The notes under the pieces are model-generated. The model was not told the DNA's origin and did not search any database. It saw only the letters and a program-made list of their open reading frames with translations. Positions 55,101 to 63,500 of a stretch of DNA of 64,000 bases are shown piece after piece. Source of the DNA: Pontibacter amylolyticus (GTDB lineage Bacteria; Bacteroidota; Bacteroidia; Cytophagales; Hymenobacteraceae); NCBI RefSeq assembly GCF_014638845.1, contig NZ_BMFP01000003.1, positions 372,001 to 436,000 of the forward strand, read 5' to 3'. Both the position numbers and the translations under genes were made by a program. The first letter of the stretch is position 1, and the number at the start of each line of letters is the position of its first letter.

Positions 55101-55930
55101 CGGATACGAATCGGCACGTTGTTAGCCACCCGCACCGTCGCGTTTTCGATGTCGCTGATCTCCTTCACGTAGCCCAGTCCGCGTACCAGGTACTCCACCT
55201 GGTTAATCTCCACCGTGCTGGCACCTACCTCCTGGTTGCTGGCTTTGAGGGCGTTCATCACCTCCATCATGGAGACGTTATTTGCTTTCATGGCCACCGG
55301 ATCGAGGTCTACCTGATACTCTTTGATATACCCGCCCACAGAGGCCACTTCGGCTACGCCCTGCGCTCCGGCCAGGGCATATTTCACATAGAAATCCTGA
55401 ATACTGCGGAGTTCGTGCAGGTCCCAGCCCCCGGCCGGGTTGCCCTCTTCGTCTCGCCCCTCCAGGGTATACCAGTATACCTGCCCGAGTGCCGTGGCGT
55501 CTGGCCCCAGCTTGGGCGTTGTTTCGGCAGGGAGTAAATCGGCAGGTAAAGAGTTGAGTTTTTCGAGTATGCGGGAGCGGCTCCAGTAGTACTCCACGTC
55601 ATCCTCAAATATGACATAGATGCTTGAGAAGCCGAACATGGACGTGGAGCGGATGGTCTTCACGCCGGGCATCCCCAGCAGGGAAGTCGTGAGCGGATAC
55701 GTGATCTGGTCCTCCACGTCCTGCGGAGAGCGTCCCATCCACTCGGTAAAGATAATTTGCTGGTTCTCGCCAATGTCGGGAATGGCGTCGACCGGAACCG
55801 GGTCGCGTGGCAGGAAACTCACGTTCCAGTTAAAGGGCGCCACGATAATGCCCCAGCCCACAATAAGGAGCAGTAGCAGGACCGTTACCAGCTTCTGTTC
55901 CAGAAAGAATTTTATAATGCTGTTTAACAT
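52169..55930 (-). CDS. cusA: CusA-type heavy-metal RND efflux pump
   Basis: An inner-membrane proton-driven pump of about 1,253 residues, considerably longer than E. coli CusA (about 1,047). The start MLNSIIKFFLEQKLV at 55930 fits the family better than an ATG 54 bp earlier. Visible features are ENQQIIFTEWMGRSPQDVEDQITYPL near the N-terminus, the TM4-region acidic residue in IAIGTMVDLGIILNENI, and a second RND half (LLIIFLILYFQFRSVSTTFF). Extra hydrophobic material (about residues 560-690) and an acidic insert (YITDENGYKVRFKVDDEG) explain the length. Exact metal specificity is not determined. Confidence 0.92.
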   Translation of the reverse strand: MLNSIIKFFLEQKLVTVLLLLLIVGWGIIVAPFNWNVSFLPRDPVPVDAIPDIGENQQIIFTEWMGRSPQDVEDQITYPLTTSLLGMPGVKTIRSTSMFGFSSIYVIFEDDVEYYWSRSRILEKLNSLPADLLPAETTPKLGPDATALGQVYWYTLEGRDEEGNPAGGWDLHELRSIQDFYVKYALAGAQGVAEVASVGGYIKEYQVDLDPVAMKANNVSMMEVMNALKASNQEVGASTVEINQVEYLVRGLGYVKEISDIENATVRVANNVPIRIRDIGRVNIGPADRSMLGVLDKGGAEAVGGVVIARYGDNPLAVINNVKAKLDDIAAGLPSKKLADGRVSKVTVVPFYDRTQLINETLGTLNTAIILQILITIIVIIVMVYNLRASLLISALLPLAVLMTFILMKYFGVDANIVALSGIAIAIGTMVDLGIILNENILRHMEEAPPGQSLGKTVYNATTEVATAILTAVSTTVVSFLPVFTLEAAEGKLFGPLAYTKTFALVASLVFTLVFMPAFAHVVFGLKSRNVAWSKILNWALAGIGITGLFILPLAGITLILIAANNLLNYYQPERFGRHHSLIMVAIAVLAVSWLLATEWVPLGVSVSYFVNFIFILLIIGLVLGMFSLFIKLYPRVLGWCLANKGTFLLIPALIMLLGLNIWVGFNGVFGWVATGFDKVGVNVRTSSPWSSMVHTFPGMGKEFMPSLDEGAFLLMPTSMPHTGVEANKRYVQQLDMLITAIPEVEMVVGKAGRAETALDPAPMSMYENVIQYKSEYITDENGYKVRFKVDDEGEFVRDEKGDLIEDERGEYFRQWRDHIRTPDDIWNEIVAVAELPGVTSAPKLQPIETRLVMLQTGMRAPMGVKVYGPDLQTIEDFSMQMERLLKEVPSVKPEAVFADRSLGKPYMEIDLDRRAMGRYGLNVADVQEYIEVAMGGMALTTTVEGRERYSIRARYAREYRTDPESVSRIMIANPQGGQIPLAAIAKVEFRPGPMMIRGEDSFLTGYVLLDKREGFAEVTVVEDAQRYLQEKIASGELVVPTGVSYKFSGNYENQVRAEERLAFIVPLSLLIIFLILYFQFRSVSTTFFIFTAIAMAFAGGFMMLWLYSQDWFMNFSFGETNMRELFQMRTFNLSVAVWVGFIALFGIATDDGVVMGTYLKQSFERSTPQTRAEVREAVMEAGIRRVRPCLMTTATTLLALLPVLTSSGRGSDIMIPMAIPSFGGMFVALITLLIVPVLYSWREELKIKKETV

Positions 55931-56030
55931 GCTTTGTTCGATTGAATGCAAAAAGAAATGGCGCTTCCCCTTCGGGAAAGCCAATAGCTATACCTGACCA
56001 GAAAGGCCGGGCATCATCGAAAAAGCAGAT

Positions 56031-56450
56031 TTATAGCAGGAAGGATTGCACCAGGACGGGAATATCCTGCGCCAGGTATGGCGGTGCGTAGTCCGGCACA
56101 TGGGTGTAGACCGGTTCGTAAAGTTCGAAAAGGGCTGACCACACCGCCGTAAAGGCTGCGATAAAGGTCATATCCGGAACGGATAGCTTGAAGGTCGGAC
56201 TGAGTTGCTGCTCGTCCTCCACTTCCAGCACCGTGGTCTGGTTCTGGCAGCAGTCGTCGTCCATGGCCGGTTTGTGGCAGTCCGGCAGCGACTCGCGCTG
56301 TTTCTCCATGTCGCATTCGGCGCTGTGCGAGAAGATAGCCGTCGACATGATCTCACCCGCACAAAGGTGCTGCGTGATCGTCATCCCCAGTGAGGAGAAA
56401 ACAACCAGCAGAGCCAGCGTCAGGGTCAATATGGTGCGAGTCAGCTTCAA
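56031..56450 (-). CDS. HYC_CC_PP family small secreted protein
   Basis: A 139-residue Bacteroidota-specific protein with signal peptide (ending SSLGMTITQ). It shows the family's named traits: QHLCAGE (H-x-C), DDCCQNQ (CC), and APPYLAQDIPVLVQSFLL (PP). Paired Cys and His suggest metal binding, probably copper. It heads the Cus operon, about 100 bp upstream of cusA. Confident by motifs; function inferred. Confidence 0.85.
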   Translation of the reverse strand: MKLTRTILTLTLALLVVFSSLGMTITQHLCAGEIMSTAIFSHSAECDMEKQRESLPDCHKPAMDDDCCQNQTTVLEVEDEQQLSPTFKLSVPDMTFIAAFTAVWSALFELYEPVYTHVPDYAPPYLAQDIPVLVQSFLL

Positions 56451-56675
56451 TATTGCTTGTGTTCGTTCTAGCGAAGATACAGTTTCTTTTGCAAAAGTAG
56501 GCAGGAAAAGCCGGAGGCACTTACAGATTTTGTATTAAAACTTACAAATATCGACAGAAGCCCTCCGATTTACGCTATAACGCACCTTAACCTTGACATG
56601 ATTCAATCTCGGCACAACTAAGTATTCACGTAAAGACGTATAGCACTATAGTAAGATAACCACGACAGCAACCAG

Positions 56676-57134
56676 ATGGCAAATACAGAACAGGAAGAAC
56701 AGGGGCGTGTTCGGGAGAGCACGGCTGACAGTATCAATGAACGAATTGACACATCCATCCGGCAGAGCATTGCCCGTTACAAAGGCCGCAGTCACGGCGA
56801 GATATCAGAGCGTATCCGCGAGCTCGATCAGGAATGGAGCATTGAGCGCACGTTGGAGATAAACGCCTCCACGCTAGCCTTGTCCGGCACGCTGCTGGGC
56901 GCTTTTGTGAACAAGCGCTGGTTCATTTTGCCGGGCATTGTGAGCACATTTTTGCTGCAGCACGGCCTGCAGGGCTGGTGCCCTCCCCTGCCCGTCCTGC
57001 GGTCGCTGGGCATCCGCAGCCGGCGGGAGATAGACGAGGAACGCTATGCCCTCAAGGCCCTGCGCGGTGATTTTGACGATATTTCCCCTAAAAGCTCCCC
57101 CTCCGAAATTCTGGACACAGTGCGGAATACGTAG
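56676..57134 (+). CDS. Small membrane protein, DUF2892-like
   Basis: A 152-residue protein. Charged N-terminal half (TADSINERIDTSIRQSIARYKGR, helical) is followed by a pair of hydrophobic stretches around ASTLALSGTLLGAFVNKRWFILPGIVSTFLLQHGLQGW, typical of DUF2892. The tail WCPPLPVLRSLGIRSRREIDEERYALKALRG is soluble. It is probably an inner-membrane protein of unknown function, possibly linked to metal or sulfur metabolism as other DUF2892 proteins are (inference). Confidence 0.78.
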   Translation: MANTEQEEQGRVRESTADSINERIDTSIRQSIARYKGRSHGEISERIRELDQEWSIERTLEINASTLALSGTLLGAFVNKRWFILPGIVSTFLLQHGLQGWCPPLPVLRSLGIRSRREIDEERYALKALRGDFDDISPKSSPSEILDTVRNT

Positions 57135-57210
57135 GTATTTAATTTTAGAAAAGTGACAATCATCATCTTCTGACAGGGCAAAAACATGGATATTTGTTCT
57201 TTTCCATGTT

Positions 57211-58278
57211 ATGCGTCAAAAATCTGTTTCTATACCTGTCGTAGGCTGGCTCATCAGCGGCATTGTGCTGGTGGTGGCCATGGTCATTATCGGGGGCATT
57301 ACGCGCCTGACCGGCTCCGGACTTTCCATTACGGAGTGGAACCTTATCTCGGGCACGCTGCCGCCGCTTTCAGAAAACGAGTGGCTCGTGATGTTCGAGA
57401 AGTACAAGCAGTTTCCGGAGTACCAGAAGCTGAACTTCGGCATGACGCTCTCGGGTTTTAAGCAGATCTTCATGTGGGAGTACCTGCACCGCCTGCTGGG
57501 CCGCTTCATCGGCATCGTTTTTATTGTACCTTTCCTTTATTTCCTGTACCGCAAAATACTGGCTCCCTGGCTGGTAAGACGCCTCGTTTTCATCATGCTG
57601 TTGGGTATGGTGCAGGGCGTGATGGGCTGGGTGATGGTGATGAGCGGCCTGAGCGAGATGCCCCATGTGAGTCACTACCGGCTGGCGGCACACCTCACGC
57701 TGGCCTTGCTTTTGGTAGGTGTTATCCTCTGGACAGTAGCCGATCTGGTTGCTCCTGATGAGCATAAGTCCACAGCCAAACGTCCCGCTTATACCTTGTC
57801 GTGGCTGGTGCTGGGTGCCATCATGGTGCAGATCGTGCTCGGGGCCTTTGTGGCGGGACTCAAGTCTGGTTTCTCCTACAACACCTGGCCGCTGATGCAG
57901 GGGGAAATCTACCCGGCTCTTCTCAGAGGTGCTTCTATTTCTGAGTTCTTTGACAATGGCGTGGCCGTCCAGTTCATGCACCGCTGGTTCGCTTTCGTGG
58001 CGCTTGCGGGCATTGTGCTACTGTGGTACAAGGTGCGACAGCAGGTATGGAGGGGGCGCACGCAACAACTTGCCAACTTATTGCTAATCACAGGTATAGC
58101 ACAGGTCCTGCTGGGAATTTTTACCCTCGTGCTGGTAGTGCCGATCAGCCTGGGCGTGCTGCACCAGTTGGTGGCAGTGCTCCTGTTTTCCGTTTCTGTA
58201 CTGACCGTACACCAACTACGGCAGCCGGAACCGGTGAAAGCAGGCTATGCAACTTCTCCCTTTCCTCAACACGTTTAA
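57211..58278 (+). CDS. ctaA: Heme A synthase, COX15/CtaA family
   Basis: A 355-residue eight-helix membrane enzyme that oxidises heme O to heme A for aa3-type cytochrome oxidase. Motifs include the early TRLTGSGLSITEWN, EYLHRLLGR (heme-binding His), HYRLAAHLTLAL and MHRWFAFVALAG, and the C-terminal VLHQLVAVLLF His. The layout (long first periplasmic loop EYQKLNFGMTLSGFKQIFMWE) resembles the mitochondrial/alphaproteobacterial COX15 type. It implies that the cell uses a heme A oxidase, whose genes are not in this window. Confidence 0.93.
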   Translation: MRQKSVSIPVVGWLISGIVLVVAMVIIGGITRLTGSGLSITEWNLISGTLPPLSENEWLVMFEKYKQFPEYQKLNFGMTLSGFKQIFMWEYLHRLLGRFIGIVFIVPFLYFLYRKILAPWLVRRLVFIMLLGMVQGVMGWVMVMSGLSEMPHVSHYRLAAHLTLALLLVGVILWTVADLVAPDEHKSTAKRPAYTLSWLVLGAIMVQIVLGAFVAGLKSGFSYNTWPLMQGEIYPALLRGASISEFFDNGVAVQFMHRWFAFVALAGIVLLWYKVRQQVWRGRTQQLANLLLITGIAQVLLGIFTLVLVVPISLGVLHQLVAVLLFSVSVLTVHQLRQPEPVKAGYATSPFPQHV

Positions 58279-58290
58279 TTTATAGTCCCC

Positions 58291-59541
58291 ATGTCTACTA
58301 CCTACATGCCCCAACCTGCCTCTCAACAAGCTCCCTACCCTGAAAACGAAAGCAAAAGGGTCTTCGACCTGATGGCTCTTGACTTAGACTACAGTGCCCT
58401 TGAGAAAGAGTTTGAGGAGCTTACGTCCCTGGCGGCCCGCGTGGCCGGCACTGAGATCTCCCTGCTCAACCTGATCGACCTGTACACGCAGTGGACGGTG
58501 GCCGGCCATGGGTTCCCGATGGTGCAAACGCCCCGCGAAAACACGGTTTGTCAGTACACGATCCTGGAGGAAGACCATTTTGAGGTAAAGAACCTGCAGG
58601 AGGACGAGCGCTTCAAGGACCTGGCCGGCATCAAGGACGGGCCGATGCTGCGCTATTATTTCGGAGTGCCGCTGCGCACCCCGGACGGACACAACATCGG
58701 GTCGCTCTGTGTAATGGATAGCAAGGAAGTGACGCTTACCACTGATAAAGCAGACCTGCTCAAGTCCCTGGCCAAAGAAATTGTAAAACGTCTGGTTTTA
58801 CTGAAAGAGGTGCACACCCTACGCGTCGACCTGGCGGAGGCCAGAGCGGTTAACAAACGCGTGGCACATGATGTGCGCGGACCAATCGGCGGCATGATCG
58901 GATTAACAAAAAGGCTGATTCAAAAAGAAGGCAGCAGAAGCCCTGAGGAAGTGCTTAAGGTCAGTCAGATGATCCACAAGAGCGCCTCTTCGCTGCTGGC
59001 ACTGACAGAAGAGATCCTGCAGCCCAATCAAAAGCCTGCAGCTCAGCCAGAGATCGAGGACGGGATGACGCTGGCGAGCTTTAAAGAAGCGCTCGAGCAA
59101 CTGTTCCTGCCGCAGGCCACTGAAAAAGCCATCAGCTTTGAGGTACGCATCAACGAAGCGCTCAGCGATATAACCTTCAACAAAACCAGGCTGATGCAGA
59201 TCGTCGTCAACCTGGTTTCGAATGCGCTTAAATTTACGCCTCCCCTGGGCGAGGTCTCTGTCGAGCTGGATCTTACACTGACGCAGCACAACCGGGTGCT
59301 GAAGATTCTGGTGCAGGACACCGGCATCGGCCTTAGCCCGGATCAGGTCGATGCCGTGGTGAAAGGACAAACGCCGAGCACTTCCGGCACGCAGGGCGAA
59401 CTAGGCTACGGCATGGGACTGCAACTGGTTCGCCAGTTGCTCGCAAGCCTGCACGGTACGATGCAGGTAGAAAGCACACCGGGTCTTGGGTCTTCTTTTG
59501 AGCTCATCATCCCGATTGGCACTGTTTCCCATACTGGCTAA
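58291..59541 (+). CDS. GAF-domain sensor histidine kinase
   Basis: A 416-residue cytoplasmic kinase with no membrane segment. A GAF domain spans about 30-180 (LAARVAGTEISLLNLIDLYTQWTVAGHG, MLRYYFGVPLRTPDGHNIGSLCVMD). The HisKA box is KRVAHDVRGPIGGMIGL, followed by an ATPase with the N box IVVNLVSNALKF, DTGIGLSPDQ and GYGMGLQLVRQLL. The dimerisation helix uses D-V-R rather than E-L-R after the His. It starts 12 bp after ctaA, so the two may be co-transcribed. The signal is unknown. Its end is only 3 bp from the end of the converging PorP/SprF gene. Confidence 0.9.
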   Translation: MSTTYMPQPASQQAPYPENESKRVFDLMALDLDYSALEKEFEELTSLAARVAGTEISLLNLIDLYTQWTVAGHGFPMVQTPRENTVCQYTILEEDHFEVKNLQEDERFKDLAGIKDGPMLRYYFGVPLRTPDGHNIGSLCVMDSKEVTLTTDKADLLKSLAKEIVKRLVLLKEVHTLRVDLAEARAVNKRVAHDVRGPIGGMIGLTKRLIQKEGSRSPEEVLKVSQMIHKSASSLLALTEEILQPNQKPAAQPEIEDGMTLASFKEALEQLFLPQATEKAISFEVRINEALSDITFNKTRLMQIVVNLVSNALKFTPPLGEVSVELDLTLTQHNRVLKILVQDTGIGLSPDQVDAVVKGQTPSTSGTQGELGYGMGLQLVRQLLASLHGTMQVESTPGLGSSFELIIPIGTVSHTG

Positions 59542-59544
59542 ACG

Positions 59545-60540
59545 CTACCAGAATAAAGGCCCGCTGTTTCTCTCGCGTTCTGTGGTAAGTTGACGCAAGG
59601 TATAGGCTAAACCGATTTCGTTGGTGGAGCGGCTGATGGAGCGGGCCTCCCGGATGGGGCTTTCGTAGGCGTAGGTGATGCGGAACTGGCGGTAGTGCAG
59701 ACCGGCTCCTACATGAAAGGCCTGGTCGTTGCGATAACCTCCGCCCGCCCATAGCAGGTCGTTATACACCAGTTTCACCTGCCCTTCCACAGTACCCTTC
59801 AGCTGCTCGTCGTACTGGTAGAGGCCGTTAACGATCAGCCCAAACGGTTCTGCCAGAGCGGTTCTGAAACCTGCCTGCGCGATGTGCTTGCGTGTATAGA
59901 CATCTTTCATAAAGTTGTTGCCGCTCTTCAGAAAGTGGCCTTTGGTGATGTCCTGCATGGCGTAGCCCAGGTAGTAATGGGCAGAAGTCAAGGCAAAACC
60001 CAGGTTCAGGTCAAACTTGCTCATGCTGTTCTGGTCGCCCAAAACGTGCTGGTAGCGCGGATCACCTGTGTTGTCCACTACCAGGCTGTTACCGTCGAGC
60101 CGGAAATTGTTGAAGGTAAGCGAGGTGCCGAAACGCAGGCTGAGCGACTGCGAAAGCCGCACGCCGGTGCCGTAGTTCAACCCAAGCTGCGTTTCCCTTG
60201 TCGGGCCGAAACGCTCCTGCAGCGCGATAATACCAAAGGCATGCCGGGCACCCAAGTAGTTGCTGCGCGAGTCACGGTACTGGTAGTGACGGGTACGGTC
60301 CGTTGTCTTGTTCATATCCGCCAGATCCAACTCCCCCGAGAAAAGGAGCGTTTTGGGCGCATCCTCAAAACCCGTCCACTGATTGCGGTAATAGGTCCGG
60401 AGCATAGAGCCCTCGCTGCCGGTGAGCGACGGATTGTAGAAATGCTGGTACGCTGAAAAATTGCTGATATGTTTGCGGTTCTGCGCCTGCAGCCCCGAAA
60501 TGGTCAATAAGAATAGTGCTGTTATGAATAATCTGTTCAT
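59545..60540 (-). CDS. Type IX secretion system PorP/SprF-family membrane protein
   Basis: A 331-residue outer-membrane protein with signal peptide (ending ISGLQAQ). The family hallmark YQHFYNPSLTGSEGSMLRTYYRNQW appears early, then repeated GxxY/Y-x-G strands (DLNLGFALTSAHYYLGYAMQD). Such proteins anchor or deliver cargo of type B sorting domains. The gene follows the SGNH/Ig-like protein with only 6 bp between, so it is probably its dedicated partner. Confidence 0.92.
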   Translation of the reverse strand: MNRLFITALFLLTISGLQAQNRKHISNFSAYQHFYNPSLTGSEGSMLRTYYRNQWTGFEDAPKTLLFSGELDLADMNKTTDRTRHYQYRDSRSNYLGARHAFGIIALQERFGPTRETQLGLNYGTGVRLSQSLSLRFGTSLTFNNFRLDGNSLVVDNTGDPRYQHVLGDQNSMSKFDLNLGFALTSAHYYLGYAMQDITKGHFLKSGNNFMKDVYTRKHIAQAGFRTALAEPFGLIVNGLYQYDEQLKGTVEGQVKLVYNDLLWAGGGYRNDQAFHVGAGLHYRQFRITYAYESPIREARSISRSTNEIGLAYTLRQLTTERERNSGPLFW

Positions 60541-60546
60541 GTACGC

Positions 60547-63500
60547 TTACTTAAGTACTGTTAATACACCCTTCTGCACCAGGTTGATATCCTTCACCTC
60601 GATGATGTAGAAATAAGAGCCCTCCTTGACTTGCCCATCCTGACTGCGGCCGTCCCAGCCCTGCTCAGGATTGGTGGTATGGAAGAGTCTCCTGCCTGCA
60701 CGGTCAAACACCTGGATGCTGATCTCATCGTAAAATTTGAGTTCAGGCACGGTCCAGGTGTCGTTCACCCCGTCTCCGTCGGGCGAGAAGGCATTCACCA
60801 GTTTGATCGGGTTGGCCGGCTGGTATACCTCCTTGTTCAGGGTAAAGGTCTGCTCGAAGCTGTTCTGGAAAGGATCGGTGGTGCGCACGCGGATCTGGAA
60901 GTTGCGGATGCCCGTCAATCCGGCAGTTGACTTCAGGTATAGCTTGTCGTCTCTAAGCTCAAAGTAATTGTTGTGTTCGGCGCCCTGTCCGCTCACAAAG
61001 GTATAGGTATGGGTTTCATCATCCGGATCGGTGGTACTGAAGGTCAGCAGCACTTCATCGGAACTTGCGTTCGGTTTGAATGAGTTTTGGCTGATGGCAA
61101 TGGCTGTCGGCGGCAGATTTGGCTCCACGGTCACGGTAATGGTAGCCATGCGATTGTCCTGATTGGTCGTATTTGGCTTCAGCACCAGCTCGCCGTTTAA
61201 GGTATAAGTGCCGGGCTTTAGTCCATTGTAGTCGCCCTGCTGCCATTTTACCTCCAGCTCTTCTTCCTCGCCATTGGTATAGCGCACCTTCACTTGCGTT
61301 GGCAGCGGCAGGTCCTCGAAGCTGGTCCGGAACTTGACCCTGATCGCCTCCAGATTATTGACAGTCGCAATGTTCTTGGTCATCTTCACCACCTGTGCCG
61401 TGGCATCCGCACCCCGGTTACCGGCGGCGTCCACCTGGTAGAACGTGAGGGTGAGTGTGCCGTCATGCAAACCGCTCAGGTCAAGCTTCTCGACTTGGAA
61501 GGAAGAAGCCGTCGAGTTAGCAGTGCCATTCACATCAGTACCGCCCTTGTCGCTGCTAATGGTATAGAAGTAAACGGCGGTCTGCTCTGCTCCTTTCACG
61601 CTGAAGGAAACCTGCTTCTGGTTGCTGTGGTCTACTTTTTCGGTGCCAAAAGCCACGGTATAGCCGGAAGGACCGGTTCCGTCAAACCGTACGCTTAACG
61701 CGTTGGAGGCAGCATTGGGGTTGCCTGCCGCGTCCTGTGCTATACCTGCCACGAGTCGAACCGTCACTTCGCCATCGGCTGACGGCCTGATCACGGCGCT
61801 AAACGCCTGATCGTCAGTTTTCTTAAATTCGCTGGCTGCTCCATTTGCTACAGATATATCGGTGACAGCGAACCCTTCGACCGCTTCACTGAATCGGAAG
61901 TTCACGGTAAAAGGCTTGTTAGTCAGCTCCGGAGCGTCTGTGCTCAGCACCACGGTGGGCGCTGTGGCATCGTACCGGCGTTTGAGGACATTCGAGGCCG
62001 TGTTGCCGTTGCCGGCCTGGTCTTCCACTTTACCAGCGGCCAGTTGCAGGCTAACTTCCCCGTCTTTCTCGGGCGTCAACACAACAGTATAGGTCGTGTT
62101 GTCGGTTTTCTGCAGGTTGCTCAGTTTGCCATTGGTCGCGCTGAAGGAGGCCAGGGCAAGGCCGGACACAGGCTCGCTGAACGTGACCGTGACAGGTATA
62201 GCGGCATTCGTCAATTCACCCGCCGTGGTGGCCAGCATAACGGTTGGCGGGGCCATGTCATAGAGGCGCTTCAACTCGGCAGAGGCTTCGTTGCCATTGT
62301 CGGCTTCGTCGGTTGCCTTGTTCTCCGACAGACGCACCACTACTTCTCCGTCGGATGACAGGTTGATGGTGGCCGTATACACCGTGGCGCTCTCAGCCTT
62401 CAGGTTGCCTGCCGTCCCGTTCTGCACACTGATATCAGCTGCCGCAAAGCCTGTCACGGCCTCATCAAAAGTGAATTTCACCGTAAACGGTGCTTTCACG
62501 AGCTGCGGGGCATCAGAACTCAATGTCACTTTCGGGCGCTTCAGGTCGTAGGCGATCTCCAGTTTATTAGAGGCTGTGTTGGCGTTGCCCGCCATGTCGG
62601 TCGCTTTGTCGGCGGCTAGAATGATGGTTACTGTACCCTGTCCGTTGGCAGGTGGGGTGATGGTGGCGGTGTAGGTGGACTTGTCTACTTCTTTCAGATC
62701 GCTCAGGGTTGCGCCCGTCACAGCAATGTCGGCGGCAGCAAGTCCGTATACCTCTTCCGTGAACTTGAGCTGGACAGGGAAAGCTTTGGTCACCGGCGCT
62801 TTTGCATCAGAACTAATAGTAACATCCGGACGGGTCAGGTCGATGGTGACGGTAAAGGTGCTGCTGACCTTGCTCTCGTTGCCCGCAATATCAGTTGCGA
62901 CAGCGGTGAAACGGTAAACACCCGCGGGCAGGACAGTGCCTTCGTGATTGAAAATCCAGTCGCCGCTGTCGTTTGCTTTTACTTTGCCCAACACGCCACG
63001 TTCGGCTTCGCTCACGGTCACCTCTACCCCATTCTGCGCCTTGCCAGCCAGACGGATGGTGTTGTCAGAAGTCACACGATCATTGTTAACCGGCCCCCGG
63101 TCTTCGGTTACAGCTGTGAAAGTAGGCGGTGTGGGAGGCTCTGTGATGATGGTCCAGGTATAGGTGGCCGGTGTGGCGTCTTTTCGCCCGCCCGCATCCA
63201 CAGCCCGCACCGATAAAGTATAGCGCCCGTCGGCCAGGTTGCTCAAGGTATACGGATTGCTGACAGCTTCATAAGCCCCTCCGTTCAGGCTCACTTCAAA
63301 GTATACAGGGCTTTTATTGCTGGCAAATTCAAAGGTGGCCGACTTCTCTTTGGAGATTTCGGTCGGTTTCCTGGTGATGGTGGTTTCCGGGTTGCTGGCG
63401 GTAATACTGGCTGGCTTCAGGAGCGGGTTCAGGACCTTAAACCACTGGTTGGCCATTTTCTGATAGCCGGATGGTGCCGGGTGCAAGCTGTCGTCCATGT

